Shown: piece by piece, positions 33,731 to 44,320 of the stretch
Position numbering within the stretch: position 1 is the stretch's first letter
Layout: each line of letters opens with the position of its first letter
Source: Phyto melanocephala
Taxonomy: Eukaryota; Arthropoda; Insecta; Diptera; Rhinophoridae
Reading direction: 5' to 3'
Assembly: GCA_941918925.1 (NCBI GenBank)
Contig: OW799237.1
Location: 9,157,201 to 9,221,200, forward strand
DNA: 64,000 bases
Translations under genes and position numbers: made by a program
Notes under the pieces: generated by a model
What the model was told of the DNA's origin: nothing
Database searches by the model: none
Seen by the model: the letters and a program-made list of their open reading frames with translations, nothing else

Positions 33731-34015
33731 GCCCTAGGACATCGTAATGTTAAATCGACCATGTTTTCTCCATACATTTGGGTTACCTTTGGACTAGTCC
33801 TAGTCCATTATGGAGTACACTTTACATGCGTGTATGGACTACTCACGTTATCTGCAGGGATTTTGCTAAATGCTATAAGAAACAGTCAAGTTGGAAATTT
33901 TACGAGCCTCTTGACATTTTTCCCCCATGAGAAAATTGTAAAAAGATGTAATGACATTGAATTGCTAAAACTTCAGTTGCACAAAATTAACAATGTTTCC
34001 AAACTAATAACGTAG

Positions 34016-34793
34016 CAAGGTCTATTAAATAAGGTCTGTTCAACTAATCAGCTGATCGTTTTTTGCTCCCCTATGTTTACTACTCGAAGTTGTCAAAATT
34101 TGTTTACCTTTTTAGGGCGACATTTATGTTTTTCAATTTTTCAATTTTATGATTGATAATTTTTCAACTTATGATTTATATTTAAAAGTGCAGTGAAAAG
34201 TGCTGGTAAAAGGCGTTTCTGTACCCAAGGACTGAGCCACACCATCAGCTATAGCAGCCTTGCCATTACTTAGCTCACAGGCAAAGAAAATACAACGATT
34301 AGCTATTTTGCCTTCACTCACCATTTGTACAACACCAGCAGCGAAACGAGCATCTTTCTGGCCCAACATACCTTGTGAAACAGCACGCTTCTTCAAGACA
34401 TCGTCTAGACTTCTATTTTATCTTTATCAGCCATATTTTTAGCAAATATTTACTATTAACACAATTTATTTTTGTTGTCTTGAAAAAATTGTTAAACAAA
34501 ATGAAAACACAAAATTTAATAGGCGTTGGGCATATTCATACAGGTATATGCAACGGCGAATTTGCTGTGCTGCTCTCTGTCAAATACCTCATAAGAAATA
34601 ATTTTTTAAACATAGAGTTTGACAGTAACGTTTCCCATCAGATGGACTGATAATTTCACCTGGATGAATTTTTTGGTATTTTAGTCAGCTGTTTTTGACT
34701 ACCTTAGAGTAATTTTACACTAACAAAATGCCCGTATATTTTTTTTGCTTTTTGTTTTTGTAGAGTTGCACAGACCTTATTTAATAGACCTTG
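34016..34793. mobile_element. hAT-type non-autonomous element carrying a gene fragment
   Basis: The ends are CAAGGTCTATTAAATAAGGT (24 identical bases, continuing into CTGT) in inverted orientation. The flanks are TAACGTAG on both sides, an exact 8-bp target duplication at 34008-34015 and 34794-34801. Inside lie an antisense gene fragment (34169-34434) and pieces shared with the CAAGGC MITEs (GGTATATGCAACGGCGAATT at about 34542, ATCAG..GGACTGATAATTTC near 34640). Such gene-bearing, transposase-less elements are known as Pack-type elements. Confidence 0.9.
34169..34434 (-). pseudogene. captured gene fragment inside the hAT-type element
   Basis: The minus strand begins with ATG at 34434 (MADKDKIEV), hits a stop after a one-base frame change, and then reads about 75 clean codons (DDVLKKRAVSQGMLGQKDAR, later ANRCIFFACELSNGKAAIAD) to a stop at 34169. 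Codon use and composition are those of a conserved housekeeping-like protein and quite unlike the AT-rich surroundings. No intron is evident, so the piece is either one exon or cDNA-derived. I do not recognise the parent. Confidence 0.6.
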
Positions 34794-34801
34794 TAACGTA
34801 G

Positions 34802-35151
34802 TATAATCAGAAGCACAACATAAACTATTTTACACTTAATGAAGTTTCTTTATTGTTGCAAATTCTCTATAAAAAAAAATTTGCAATAAATTTTCGTATT
34901 ATTTAAAGTTAAAAATTGCAATAAATTACAAAAAAAAATTCTGATTTCAACAATTTCTTTTTTGTCGTAAAAAATATTTTTGATTATTTTATACGTGTTG
35001 TCTACTCATTGTGACTTGTTATATAAGTGAGTTAAATGAACCATTTTTCAACCAACTTCAACCTCATTTGGTAAGTCCAACTTGATTGAATTAGCTTGTA
35101 GGAGGGGCTGCAATAAAAAAAAATCCACAATTACATTTTTATTTATATAAA
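34802..35151. other. intergenic, nothing recognised
   Basis: AT-rich sequence between the hAT-type element and the Helitron. Confidence 0.5.
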
Positions 35152-36364
35152 CTAGCACAACCCGTATCGCTTTGTTCGCCACAACAAGGATTTTATGTAT
35201 GAGGATATTAATCCCCCTTCTCCGATCCTTACCATAACCAGTTTTAAATAGGAAATTAGTTAGCAAAAGTAGCTCGTAATAAGTTCAAATCAATAGCAAT
35301 TAAAAGTCCTAAAATATATTTTATCACATCCCAAGCTCTGATTATAACGATTTTTCGCCAAAAAAAAAAAAAATAACCTGATATCGCAGCCAGTTAAACT
35401 GGATTTCAAATCTATAACAATTATATTTCGATAGATGTGCCATTTAAAATATTTTTTTTTTGTATGGGAGGTTCCACGCACCCACATTCGATCCTATCCA
35501 TTTTTTTTTTTTTTTTTGGAAAAATTTTTTATAGTGTTATAACAGGATTAAAAACTTTTTGGTTCCTGAAATATATGATAAACAGGCAAAACTAAACAAG
35601 AGCGGCAAGAGTTTTTTTTTGTTGTCAAAAATGTACATGCCCATACATGTATGAAACAAACCGAATTACCGCGGCGTTTTGCAACGTGCAAAATCCAATT
35701 TTAACAAGGCGTTAGGTGTAGATGTTGGCTGTGGTACAACTGTTTTTTTTTTACTTTTGTAATTGTTGAAATGTAATGCCATTTGAGCTTTTTTCAGTTT
35801 AATCTAGCGACTTTATTTCTATTTGTTAAGTTTTATTAAAAAGCATAAGTGAACATTACTGTTCATTACACAACGTTAAAGCTCTTATTTAGATTTGTCA
35901 CCTCAGCGTTACTGCTTAGCGAAATATAACGCAACGCTTGCTTTAGGTTGGTCTGAAAATTAGGTTTTTTTCGTATTGGGTATTACTTTCCCTGCTCCGA
36001 TCATAACGGTTTATGTGTGTAATAAGAAAAATGAGATAGAGGTAAAGCAAAGAATGTTAAAAGTTTTTAGATGTTAACACTTCACAAAATATATTTTCTT
36101 TATTTAGATGGTGCCACGCCCAGTATTCCTTTTCAGCTCCTTTTTTGCTTTACTATACAAGGTCTTATTATAATACTTAAAAAGAATTACGAATATTTAA
36201 AGAAAAAATCAGAGAATTCGGTCAAGCCGTTCTCCGATTTTCCTTGCTTCCTTTAAAACCCAAAGTTAGGTTATGCAAACCATTAAAAAACAAATTAGCG
36301 AAATCGGTGCAGCCGTTCTTAAGTGATGCATTTACCAACAAACATTTGATTTTTATTTAAATAA
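35152..36364 (-). mobile_element. non-autonomous Helitron, decayed 5' end
   Basis: On the minus strand the 3' end reads GCGATACGGGTTGTGCTAG followed by T, the Helitron 3' signature. The 5' region (around 36364) contains AATAAAAATCAAATG and AAGAACGGCTGCACCGATTT, which line up with AATAAAAATCAATG and AAGAACGGGCTCACCCATCC of the Helitron at 51725-52453. A second AGAACGGCTTGACCGAATTC-like block lies at about 36210-36235. The 5' TC is not identifiable, so that limit is approximate. Confidence 0.6.
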
Positions 36365-36605
36365 ATTTTCTGCTTTCTATGCCACCAGTTGGTTATAGAT
36401 ACGCGGCTATTTTCCACTGGGATTTAATATTTATTTTATTTGTCTATAAATAGACTTAAACATTTTGTTTATAACTTTTAAGAGATTTCCTTTTCACTTT
36501 CATGTTAATAATGCCAATAAAAAGGACAAAATATGTAGTTATAAATAAACAAAATTTATTAACACAGAAATTCATACACACATACCTTTTAAAAATTGTA
36601 AAAAT

Positions 36606-37060
36606 ACAGGGTGACGCAAAAAAACAAAGGTATTTAAAAAATCAAAATGGTTGTAAAGATGACTAAGAAAATGGAAGGGCACAAACAAGATGAAGCTGGA
36701 GCACATACAACAAAGAAAACAATGACATTACTGCAGGACCTTTTCCGTAAACTCATTATTTCAAGATGTAGGGATTTTGAATGGCCGCCACATTTGCTAA
36801 AGTTAAACGCTGATGATTATTTTTATACGCGAAATTCAAAAGCACATTATTAAGAAACAGACCATAACCCAATTGCAAATGATATTCTAGAAGAAATTCC
36901 AACGATGGCTCTGCAATTCTTGAATCTTATGGAAAATGTTTTAAAAAAAGCTTTAATATACAAAGTTGAAAGTGGGCATCACTTACGCCAAGTTGTTATT
37001 ATTATCACGTTTAAATTAATTAAATTCCCCATGAATAAAGCGTAAGAAAAAAATTTAATT
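36606..37060 (+). pseudogene. mariner-type element relic with C-terminal transposase pieces
   Basis: It starts with ACAGGGTGACGCAAAAAAAC, a mariner-like end. The 68-codon frame at 36647-36853 includes KLIISRCRDFEWPPHLLKLN, a decayed 'RxISRxGDxxWPPRSCDLTP' block with the third catalytic Asp position changed. Downstream, EIPTMALQFLNLMENVLKKA matches the usual C-terminus. The N-terminal half is deleted. No right end found. Confidence 0.6.
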
Positions 37061-37610
37061 GACTTTCAAATAAAGAAAATATAGAATACCTTCTTTGTTC
37101 TACGCTACATTGTATTTCTTTTGAAAGTAAGTACAGTGAGACCTCGGTTATATATGACATTGTAGGAATCCTGGTTAACTTATAACATTTTTGAGTTAAA
37201 TATTTTTTATTTATACATACGTAAGTTATTTAGTCAGAAAAAATATATATTTGGCTTTAAAAATATTTAAGTAATTATTATAAGAAAAATATGTTTTTTT
37301 TAATGTCATAGACTGTCATATTGCTTTTTACATGTTTCTTTTTTATCTTAGCTTTGTCTTCAATAGATAAAACTACTCTTTGTCTTTTTATTGAAGCCAT
37401 TGTAGAAATAAACAATTACGATTCGTACCACGGATGGAAATCATGGTAGAATTGTACTTTTTATGGTACATTTTTGACCTTGTTGGTACCGTGGTACTAC
37501 CGCGAGCTACTTGGTACAATTTAAAAATTTGTCCATGTTCTCTTTAATTTTGCTTGTGTGTGTTTTATTTTATTCTGTTAGCTTCTCTGTTTTTGTTGCA
37601 ATGGTGTTGT

Positions 37611-37736
37611 CAAAGCGAATTCATGTACCAGGTGGTGTTAAGTCTTCAACAACAAAATCTGTCTAGTACTTTATTGCAAACTTCTTTCAAAAATCACCTC
37701 TTAATTTGGCACCGCCTGGTACATGAATTCGCCTTG
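37611..37736. mobile_element. 126-bp hAT-type MITE (CAAGGCGAATTC family)
   Basis: Ends CAAAGCGAATTCATGTACCA and, reversed, CAAGGCGAATTCATGTACCA, continuing into GGYGGTG. Flanks GGTGTTGT and GCTGTTGT, one change in 8. The short interior is non-coding. Confidence 0.85.
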
Positions 37737-37827
37737 GCTGTTGTTATATGTATTTTATTTTACTTTTGATTCGTAAGCATGTAAGGTGGACTTTAATAAT
37801 AAAGTACTATCTATAATGGTTCGATAA

Positions 37828-38268
37828 GTTTACTCCAGAAAAAATTATTATGGGAGAAACAAATTCAATAGTACCTCTTTTGGTGAAAATTTTCCACACA
37901 AACAAACAAATACTGAAGCAATAAATAATCAGTACAGAGCACTAGCCGATGTTATTGAACTTAGATCACAAAAAGATTCAAATATTTTCTATTTTTGGTC
38001 TAAAGTATCACAGATAAAAAATGAATTAAATGAGTTCATATTCCCAGAAATTTCCAGAATTATAAGAGGAATTCTGTGTATTCCACATTCTTCGGCCAAC
38101 GTCGAACGAGATTTTTCTTTCCAAAACCTAATTAAAACAAAGGAAAGAAATAGACTACACGTTTCTACTCTTTTAAATTTGATACAAACAAAAGATTTAT
38201 TGAAGCCAACAAATTCTTGTTGCTTTAATTTTAAAATAACAGAAAATTTATTATCTAAAAGTATTTAA
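37828..38268 (+). pseudogene. hAT transposase, C-terminal dimerisation-domain fragment
   Basis: An open stretch of 147 codons follows a stop at 37825 and ends at TAA 38266-38268. It lacks an ATG at the front. The diagnostic part is IPHSSANVERDFSFQNLIKT followed by KERNRLHVSTLLNLI, the hAT family dimerisation motif (usually SSASVERxFS..). The N-terminal zinc finger and catalytic parts are gone, so the copy is non-functional although this block is well kept. Confidence 0.85.
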
Positions 38269-38401
38269 TAAATAAAATGTGTTAAATAACCGATCTCTAC
38301 GTATGTACCTATGAATGTAACATTTAATATTTTTTATTGTATTCTGGACTTTTATACACATTTTTGGTAAGCTTCTGTTTTTTTTATTGTATACTTCTGA
38401 A

Positions 38402-38778
38402 CAAGGCATATCCATAAGGTATATGCAACGGCGAATTGATACAACAAAGCAACTTTTCATTGGATGTTTTATGTCAAGGCCAATTCGTATATCAGGGATG
38501 GAAAAGTTGTTTTTACATATTAAATATAATAAAATTTGTTTAAAAAAGAATATAAATTTTTTTATTTTTTTATTAATGACGCAAAAGCAACAAATATACG
38601 TAAATCAAGCACATTTATTATCAAAAAAGAACAGTCAAGGTAATTGTCTAATATCGAAACCATAATCACATTTCCTATCCCTGCATTAATAAATGAAATT
38701 AAGGTGAATTAAACCAATTTTGACAAAAAGTTTCCCCATCAGCTGGGCTGATAATTTCACCTGTATGAATTCGCCTTG
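38402..38778. mobile_element. hAT-type MITE (CAAGGC family) with possible inner element
   Basis: Ends CAAGGCATATCCATAAGGT and, reversed, CAAGGCGAATTCATACAGGT. The flanks CTTCTGAA are identical on both sides, an exact 8-bp duplication. Inside, CAGGGATGGAAAA (38492) and, reversed, CAGGGATAGGAAA (38684) may mark a further hAT-type insertion of about 190 bp. Confidence 0.85.
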
Positions 38779-39321
38779 CTTCTGAATTTTAATAAACATT
38801 TTTCTTAAGTTTATGTTTTTATTAATAAATATTGAAAAAATGGTACCGTCATGACCTAAAAAGTACATTTTGTTTTCATACTTGATACAAAATCATAAAA
38901 GTCATTTTCCTTCCCTGATTCGTACTAAGCGAACGTCTAAATTTAACTAATTAAGCGTGTACACATGGTTCTTATTTGGACAAGGGAATTAGAGTTGGGT
39001 CAATCGGTTACTTAAGTTCGTTTTTGCCAACAACCTAGTTCATTTTTTGCACAAATTATAATGTAATTAAATAGGGGTTCGTGGAAAAACGACCGAGGTT
39101 GTAGGCCGAAATGATGTAAAGTAACGATTTGTGACCATCTTTAGAGGGAATTCCCCTTTTTCGTTTTATGTATTTATATAGAGTTTTAATTTTTCAAAAT
39201 AAAAATAAAACCTAGAATATAGTTAATCACGCTTAATCGACGAAAAAAATATTAAAAATATTTTCCCGCATAATGGATGTTTCCGGTTAATCCAATCACG
39301 AAAAATCGAGGCCCCACTGTA

Positions 39322-41732
39322 TATACAAAAACAAAAAAAAAAACAAATTTCAATTGCTGAATTTTTACAAAGTGTTTGTACTTTGCACAAATACGGCCAT
39401 TAAAGTTCTGTTTTTTTTTGTTTTTTGACAATAATATTTTATAACCTAAACATCTGTTAGTTATTAAAGAGTCAAGTACTATAAAATAAAATACATACAT
39501 ACATACATATATACATACATACATACTATTATGAAATGAATATACAAATTTCTAGATACGAACTTTATAGAATTCTGCTTTAAAATTGTGAAGGTTTTTT
39601 GAGTTTTTTTATGCATATTTTAAATAAAATATTAAATTCTACTATCTTATTAAAAGTTTAATTAGACTTTGTAATATTTTGAGTTATTTTTAACATCACG
39701 TGCATTTTTTTTTGCCATTTTTTCAATCAAAAACTTTCTTGTGCAATACATGTTCTATCTTGAAATCTCTTATGTGTTTTACTAAAAAAAATTTCCCCAC
39801 CTCTGCTTATTCTATTGATTTAATAAATCCTATGACAGTTTTATTTTTCTGATTCATGCAAAGTATTCGCACAAAAAAACTAATAAAAATAATAATAAAA
39901 AATTGCATAATTTAAGATAAAGTCAGAAGAATACTGGAAACATGAAATTGTACAGTAAGTAATCAACAACAAAAATATTGAAACACATCAAGTAGCGTAA
40001 TATAATTTCATTAAATTAATTCTATTTAAAGATTTATTTTTAATTGCTGTAGGAAACAGATTTTTTATTTGATAATTTTTATATTTAATTAAAAGAAGTG
40101 CTCTCATGATGATACGTCATTATGTTTAAGTGCAAAACTCACATTAATTACGGTCAAAAAGAAAGATTTTGTTTTAATAAACCGTGACTAAATAGATACC
40201 TACTTAGCCTAGATAAAAATAATGTTTTTTTTTTTAAAGGAAAGGAACTTTGAAAAGCTCACAAATTGACTTAAAATATGTATCAGTGTTTTAAAAATAA
40301 AAAAAAAACTTTTTAAATGTGTCATTTTGCTTTAAAGAACTACCTAGTAGATTGTAACCAACAGTCCTAAAACTTAAGCTTCATTAAAACAGCAAGTGTG
40401 GCATCACTTAAAAAGGAACCAAACAGACCTACCAGATGGATATAATAAAAACTCGTTATTTTTCAACAAAATTATACAAATTATAGACAACTTTTGGATA
40501 ATATAAATTTAAAAAATTTTTTTAAGAATACAAAAATAAAAAGAAGTTATTTTTTCCGTTTGTTAATTTTTATGAAATTTTAACCTTTAAAATTTTGTTT
40601 GTTTACAAAAACCTTTCCATTTATAAAAATTAAATTTTATTTGTTTTTTATTGAATTTAAATTGCATTTTTAAAAGCCTAATTTGTTGAAAATTGTTAAG
40701 AAAATCAAGCTGTTTATTAAATTTCATTGCACAAAATATGGGGTCCGGGAATAATTTTAATAATCTCTGTTACCCCTGCAGGGTATACAATACCTACTTA
40801 CATACTTACATATTGAACGATAATATTGTATTATTATTTTTAAATTAAATCATTCGCTAAACGTTTTTTTTTTAATGTATGCAATAAGTTATTTAAAATG
40901 ATTAATAAATTGTAAACATCATCCTCAGCAGCTGAAGAAAAGTATCATGATTTTAGTATTCAATGGAAGCACGAGAGCGTTTACAGCAATAACAATAAAA
41001 AGCAAAGCAATAACAACAACAGTGAAAAAAAAGATACAACAGTTTGAATGACAAGGGAAGTAACCAAAAGACTTAGATATAAAAAAATTTCATGGGGAAT
41101 TCTTAAAACTGTCTTTATTGAATATTTACTGGTAATGATTTGTTTTATTCATAAAAGTTTTGATAGATTATTCTATATGTGTATGTAGTACCTACCTACC
41201 AATTTTTAAATATTTTATTTATATCTTACAAGAGAAAAAAATCCGCGAATTTTTATTTCCAAAAACATTTTTTGCTTTTCGATCAATATATATTTATAGT
41301 GAAAAATAGAACAAAACTAAAATAACGTTGAAATAAAATAAAGCTAAATCGGAACATTAGAATTGGAATAGAACTTTCAAAACATGTTTCAATATAGGTA
41401 AATATTGATAGTAGACCTAGAGCACATAAAAACTTGCACAGAGACTTAATTTTGATGTTCTGTAATGAGATAAGTTCACGTGTGCTAAAAGAAATCGCTT
41501 ACAAGAAATAGTTTTCTCTTTAAACAATCCTAAATTCAGGATTAGTAACACTGCTGTTTAATATTTTTTGTATGTATTATTTTTTACTCGATGCTTTTGC
41601 TATAATTTACCATTTATTTATTTAATTGAAGCATTTTGTTTTAATATTCTACTTTGTTTGAAAACACAAACACTAACAAAGCTGTAGATAAAAACTTTTT
41701 AAGTGATGATTGATTTGTTTTAATGAGATATT
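39322..41732. other. intergenic, CATA microsatellite, otherwise nothing recognised
   Basis: AT-rich DNA with a (CATA)n tract at 39489-39528. No gene, RNA or element termini recognised in 2.4 kb. Confidence 0.5.
39489..39528. repeat. (CATA)n microsatellite
   Basis: Eight or nine CATA units with one TATA interruption. Confidence 0.9.
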
Positions 41733-42472
41733 TATACCCTTCACCTGTGGTGCACAAGGGTATATATAGCTTTGTCATTCCGTTTGTAATTTCTACAATT
41801 TTCATTTCCGACCCCATAAAGTATATATTTTCTGAAAGCTTATGAATAGAGGAGTCGATTAAGCCCTGACCGTCTGTCCGTCTATCCGTCTGCCCGTCTG
41901 TCCGTGTGTTGGTTGAAATCAACTTTTAGAAGCAACTATATGTTCCTCAGATCTGTATATGGTATCAATCTCTTGGAAATATCCAGGAATGAATCGCTAT
42001 TGAAATTCAGCACAATCGCCCCATAACTTTCTGAGATATGAGCAAAAAACCACGACCACCTCGTTTTTTTTAAAAATTACAACAACAACATACATACATA
42101 CATACATGTAAAAAACATACCAAACCAAAAAAATTACAAAAAAAAAAAATATTAAAAATAACAAAAAAATAATAAAAAAAAAAAAATTAAAAAAAAATTG
42201 TAAAAAAAATTTTAAAACATTTTTTAAAAATTTTTCTAAAAAAATTTTTTTAAAAAATTTAAAAAAAATATAAAAAAAAAATAATAATATATTAAATAAA
42301 AAAAAAAAATTTTTTGGCTCAGCTGGGATCCGATGCCACATTTATTCTAACGTGTACGTATGCACGTATTCTATATGAGATGAATGGTGATACAAACAAT
42401 TGTTATTGCATGACTACACGTTGTGAAGGGTATATAAGATTCGGCACGGCCGAATATAGCACTGTTACTTGT
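41733..42472 (+). mobile_element. full-length DINE-1-like element
   Basis: 5' end TATACCCTTCACCTGTGGTG..AAGGGTATATATAG, then CCGACCCCATAAAGTATATA, GAGTCGATTAAGCCCTGACC and a (TCCG/TCTG)n tract; an A-rich 200-bp region; and the 3' end ATTCGGCACGGCCGAATATA then GCACTGTTACTTG. It is the best example here of the complete short form. Confidence 0.8.
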
Positions 42473-43789
42473 TTTTCTTTATATTGATTGGAATTAGGTA
42501 AGTATGTAGTATGAAGTAGAATACAAAACATTTAGAACATTTTACGCAGCTCTTTAGTAGGTGTGTACCTAAGTACATTTTTCTATATTTTTTTCTTTAT
42601 AAAATTCTTTATATTTTTCTTTTTTGTTATAGGTACCCGGTACCTACCTGTAGGTACACTTTAAATAAATTAAATTTTAAGAAATTTGCTTCAAATTTCC
42701 AAATGTTAAAAGATTATATTTTAAAACATTTTTTTCAATATTATTTTGTTTAAATTAATATTAATTAGATACAAAAAAATTTTAGTAAATTTTTATTTTT
42801 TAAAAATTTTTAATAGCTTTAAGTAGGTAGGTACCTCCTACCTATCTAAATATATGAATTTTTGTTAAGTTCTTTAATTTTTTCATATTTTCTACAAAAA
42901 TTTTAAAAATCTTTTGTCATATTTAGAAAATATCTATTTTTTTAGTAGGTGGTAGGCTTGACAATTTTGATTTATTTCTCTGAGGATACGTTCATGTTTT
43001 TATCAGAAAAATGAACGATTTTAAATGTTTTAAATTAAAAAAAATAAAAATCAAATAAAAAAAAAACGTGAAAAAAGCAGAACAATTATTCTCACAAACC
43101 CCATGTTAAATCTATACACACTCATGTATGTATGTATGTTTATACGAAAAATGTAGTACACTCAACAAAAAAAAATAAAACGTCATCAACAACAACAACA
43201 ACACGATTAAATAAACCCCTGCCCCAGGGATGGCAAAGTTGGCACATTTGTATTTTTTTTGTATTAAACCTAAAATAATACAATGATAAGTACATTATTG
43301 ATAATTTCATAATGTATGCAGGTTTTTATTATGTACATTTGATTTTATATACCTATGTAAGTAGATATTATGGATAATTCATTATCATTATGGGTAATTA
43401 ATTTTCAGTAGCGGTCGGTGTTTACACAGTATTAGTAGGTATGCAATACAAAATAAAATAAACTTTTAAAAAACTACTTGTCGAACCAGCCAAGCAGTTA
43501 TAAATTAAAAATAAATCAGATTTTTATAAATTTCGGTCTATTTCATCGAAAAAAAAAACATTTTTTAATCTTATTTTTTTTAGTTCTACTGTAAAATTAT
43601 TAAAATGCTATAAAGTTTGGTTTGTGTTTTAGGTGACGACATATGTATGTATAATAATCTGTAGGTACATACATATATAATTGTTTATTCAATACAAATG
43701 CATATTTATTCAACAGGTGGACTTGTTTCGTCAGCTGATTGTACAATCCCCGCTTAGCCTTCTTGAACACGTTATTAAAAAGTAGATTT
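42473..43789. other. intergenic, nothing recognised
   Basis: AT-rich DNA with many TAGGTACCTAC-like short motifs (42560-42660, 42830-42850). CAGGGATGGCAAAG at 43228 looks like a hAT end without a partner. Confidence 0.5.
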
Positions 43790-43950
43790 ACTGCCTGTTC
43801 AACGATGTCGAAAGAAAACACAAGCGAACTTTCATTCGTACAAATACGTTGAAAACAAAAACAAATTTTTAGTTTTTGTTGTTGTTTTCAATATATTTGT
43901 ACGAATGAAAGTTCGCTTGTGTTTTCTTTCGACATCGTTGAACAGGCAGT
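43790..43950. repeat. 161-bp almost perfect hairpin
   Basis: ACTGCCTGTTCAACGATGTC, then GAAAGAAAACACAAGCGAAC and TTTCATTCGTACAAATA on the left are exactly repeated in inverted order from 43894 to 43950; the inner CGTTGAAAACAAAAAC also pairs with GTTTTTGTTGTTGTTTTCAA with small gaps. The arms are about 75 bp, and the loop under 10 bp. No mismatch is seen in the outer 57 bp. Confidence 0.9.
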
Positions 43951-44090
43951 TAGTTATATTTTATGGAGTCCTTATGGTTTTCAACAACAAACTTAACAAA
44001 ACATATTAGATTATTAAGAAAAAAAAATATGTTTAAGACAAAATAAAAACTCTACTCCTTATTTGGAAACAGACTCACTAATAAGGTAAC

Positions 44091-44312
44091 CAGAGAAACA
44101 AGTTGATCGGCCGAGAGTCGACGGTGAGTCGCTGTTTTGATCAGCTTAAATTTATTTTGTAGCAGAGATAAAAAATTTAGTATTATATTACCGTTAGATT
44201 TTTTCTTTGGAACATTTTTACTAACGTCACTTTGAATTTTTGATCCACCTTTTTCATAAAAACTGCTCAGCCGCTGCCGCCGCCGAAAATTTTGCCTGGG
44301 CTTGTTTCACTG
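44091..44312. mobile_element. hAT-like MITE with CGG-rich ends
   Basis: Ends CAGAGAAACAAGTTGATCGG and, reversed, CAGTGAAACAAGCCCAGG; flanks AAGGTAAC identical on both sides. A GCCGCTGCCGCCGCCG cluster near the right end and CGGCCGAGAGTCGACGG near the left link it to 27873-28723. Confidence 0.85.
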
Positions 44313-44320
44313 AAGGTAAC

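Larger units (their letters stand above)
29700..33850 (+). mobile_element. apparently intact two-gene DNA transposon (CMC/CACTA-EnSpm-like), ends approximate
   Basis: The unit holds an intronless DDE transposase (29971-31842) and a six-exon companion with a DUF4806-type domain (32015-33112), both plus strand, 172 bp apart. TGGTCC/GGACCA boxes cluster at both sides, including a perfect 12-bp inverted pair TGGACCATATAA at 29786-29797 and 33719-33730. Near the right end there are also palindromic AGTAGTTTTAARACTAMTCC copies (33592-33700). I could not find exact terminal repeats or target duplications, so the limits are estimates. Open frames in both genes suggest recent activity. Confidence 0.7.
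37429..38917 (+). mobile_element. hAT element with transposase remnant, itself hit by two MITEs
   Basis: Ends CACGGATGGAAATCATGG and, reversed, CAGGGAAGGAAAATGAC; the flanks are ATTCGTAC on both sides (37421-37428 and 38918-38925), an exact 8-bp duplication. The plus strand still encodes the C-terminal dimerisation region. MITEs at 37611-37736 and 38402-38778 are inserted inside, each with its own 8-bp duplication. Confidence 0.85.
37134..39319. mobile_element. outer element with pogo/Tigger-like ends, carrying nested insertions
   Basis: Left end CAGTGAGACCTCGGTTATAT; right end, reversed, CAGTGGGGCCTCGATTTTTC. Both are flanked by TA. CAGTGNNRCCTCGRTT-type ends are typical of pogo-clade Tc1/mariner elements. 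Little of its own sequence remains: a hAT element (37429-38917) occupies most of it. No pogo transposase could be read. Confidence 0.65.

Noticed and set aside
34260..34442. Plus-strand 60-codon frame in the hAT-type element
   Set aside because: Antisense shadow of the captured gene fragment, which has the natural composition on the minus strand.
41997..42341. Phe-rich 114-codon minus-strand frame
   Set aside because: Same reason: A-rich centre of a DINE-like element.
43228..43245. Lone hAT-type end CAGGGATGGCAAAG
   Set aside because: No matching inverted end or target duplication found within several kilobases, so no element was called.
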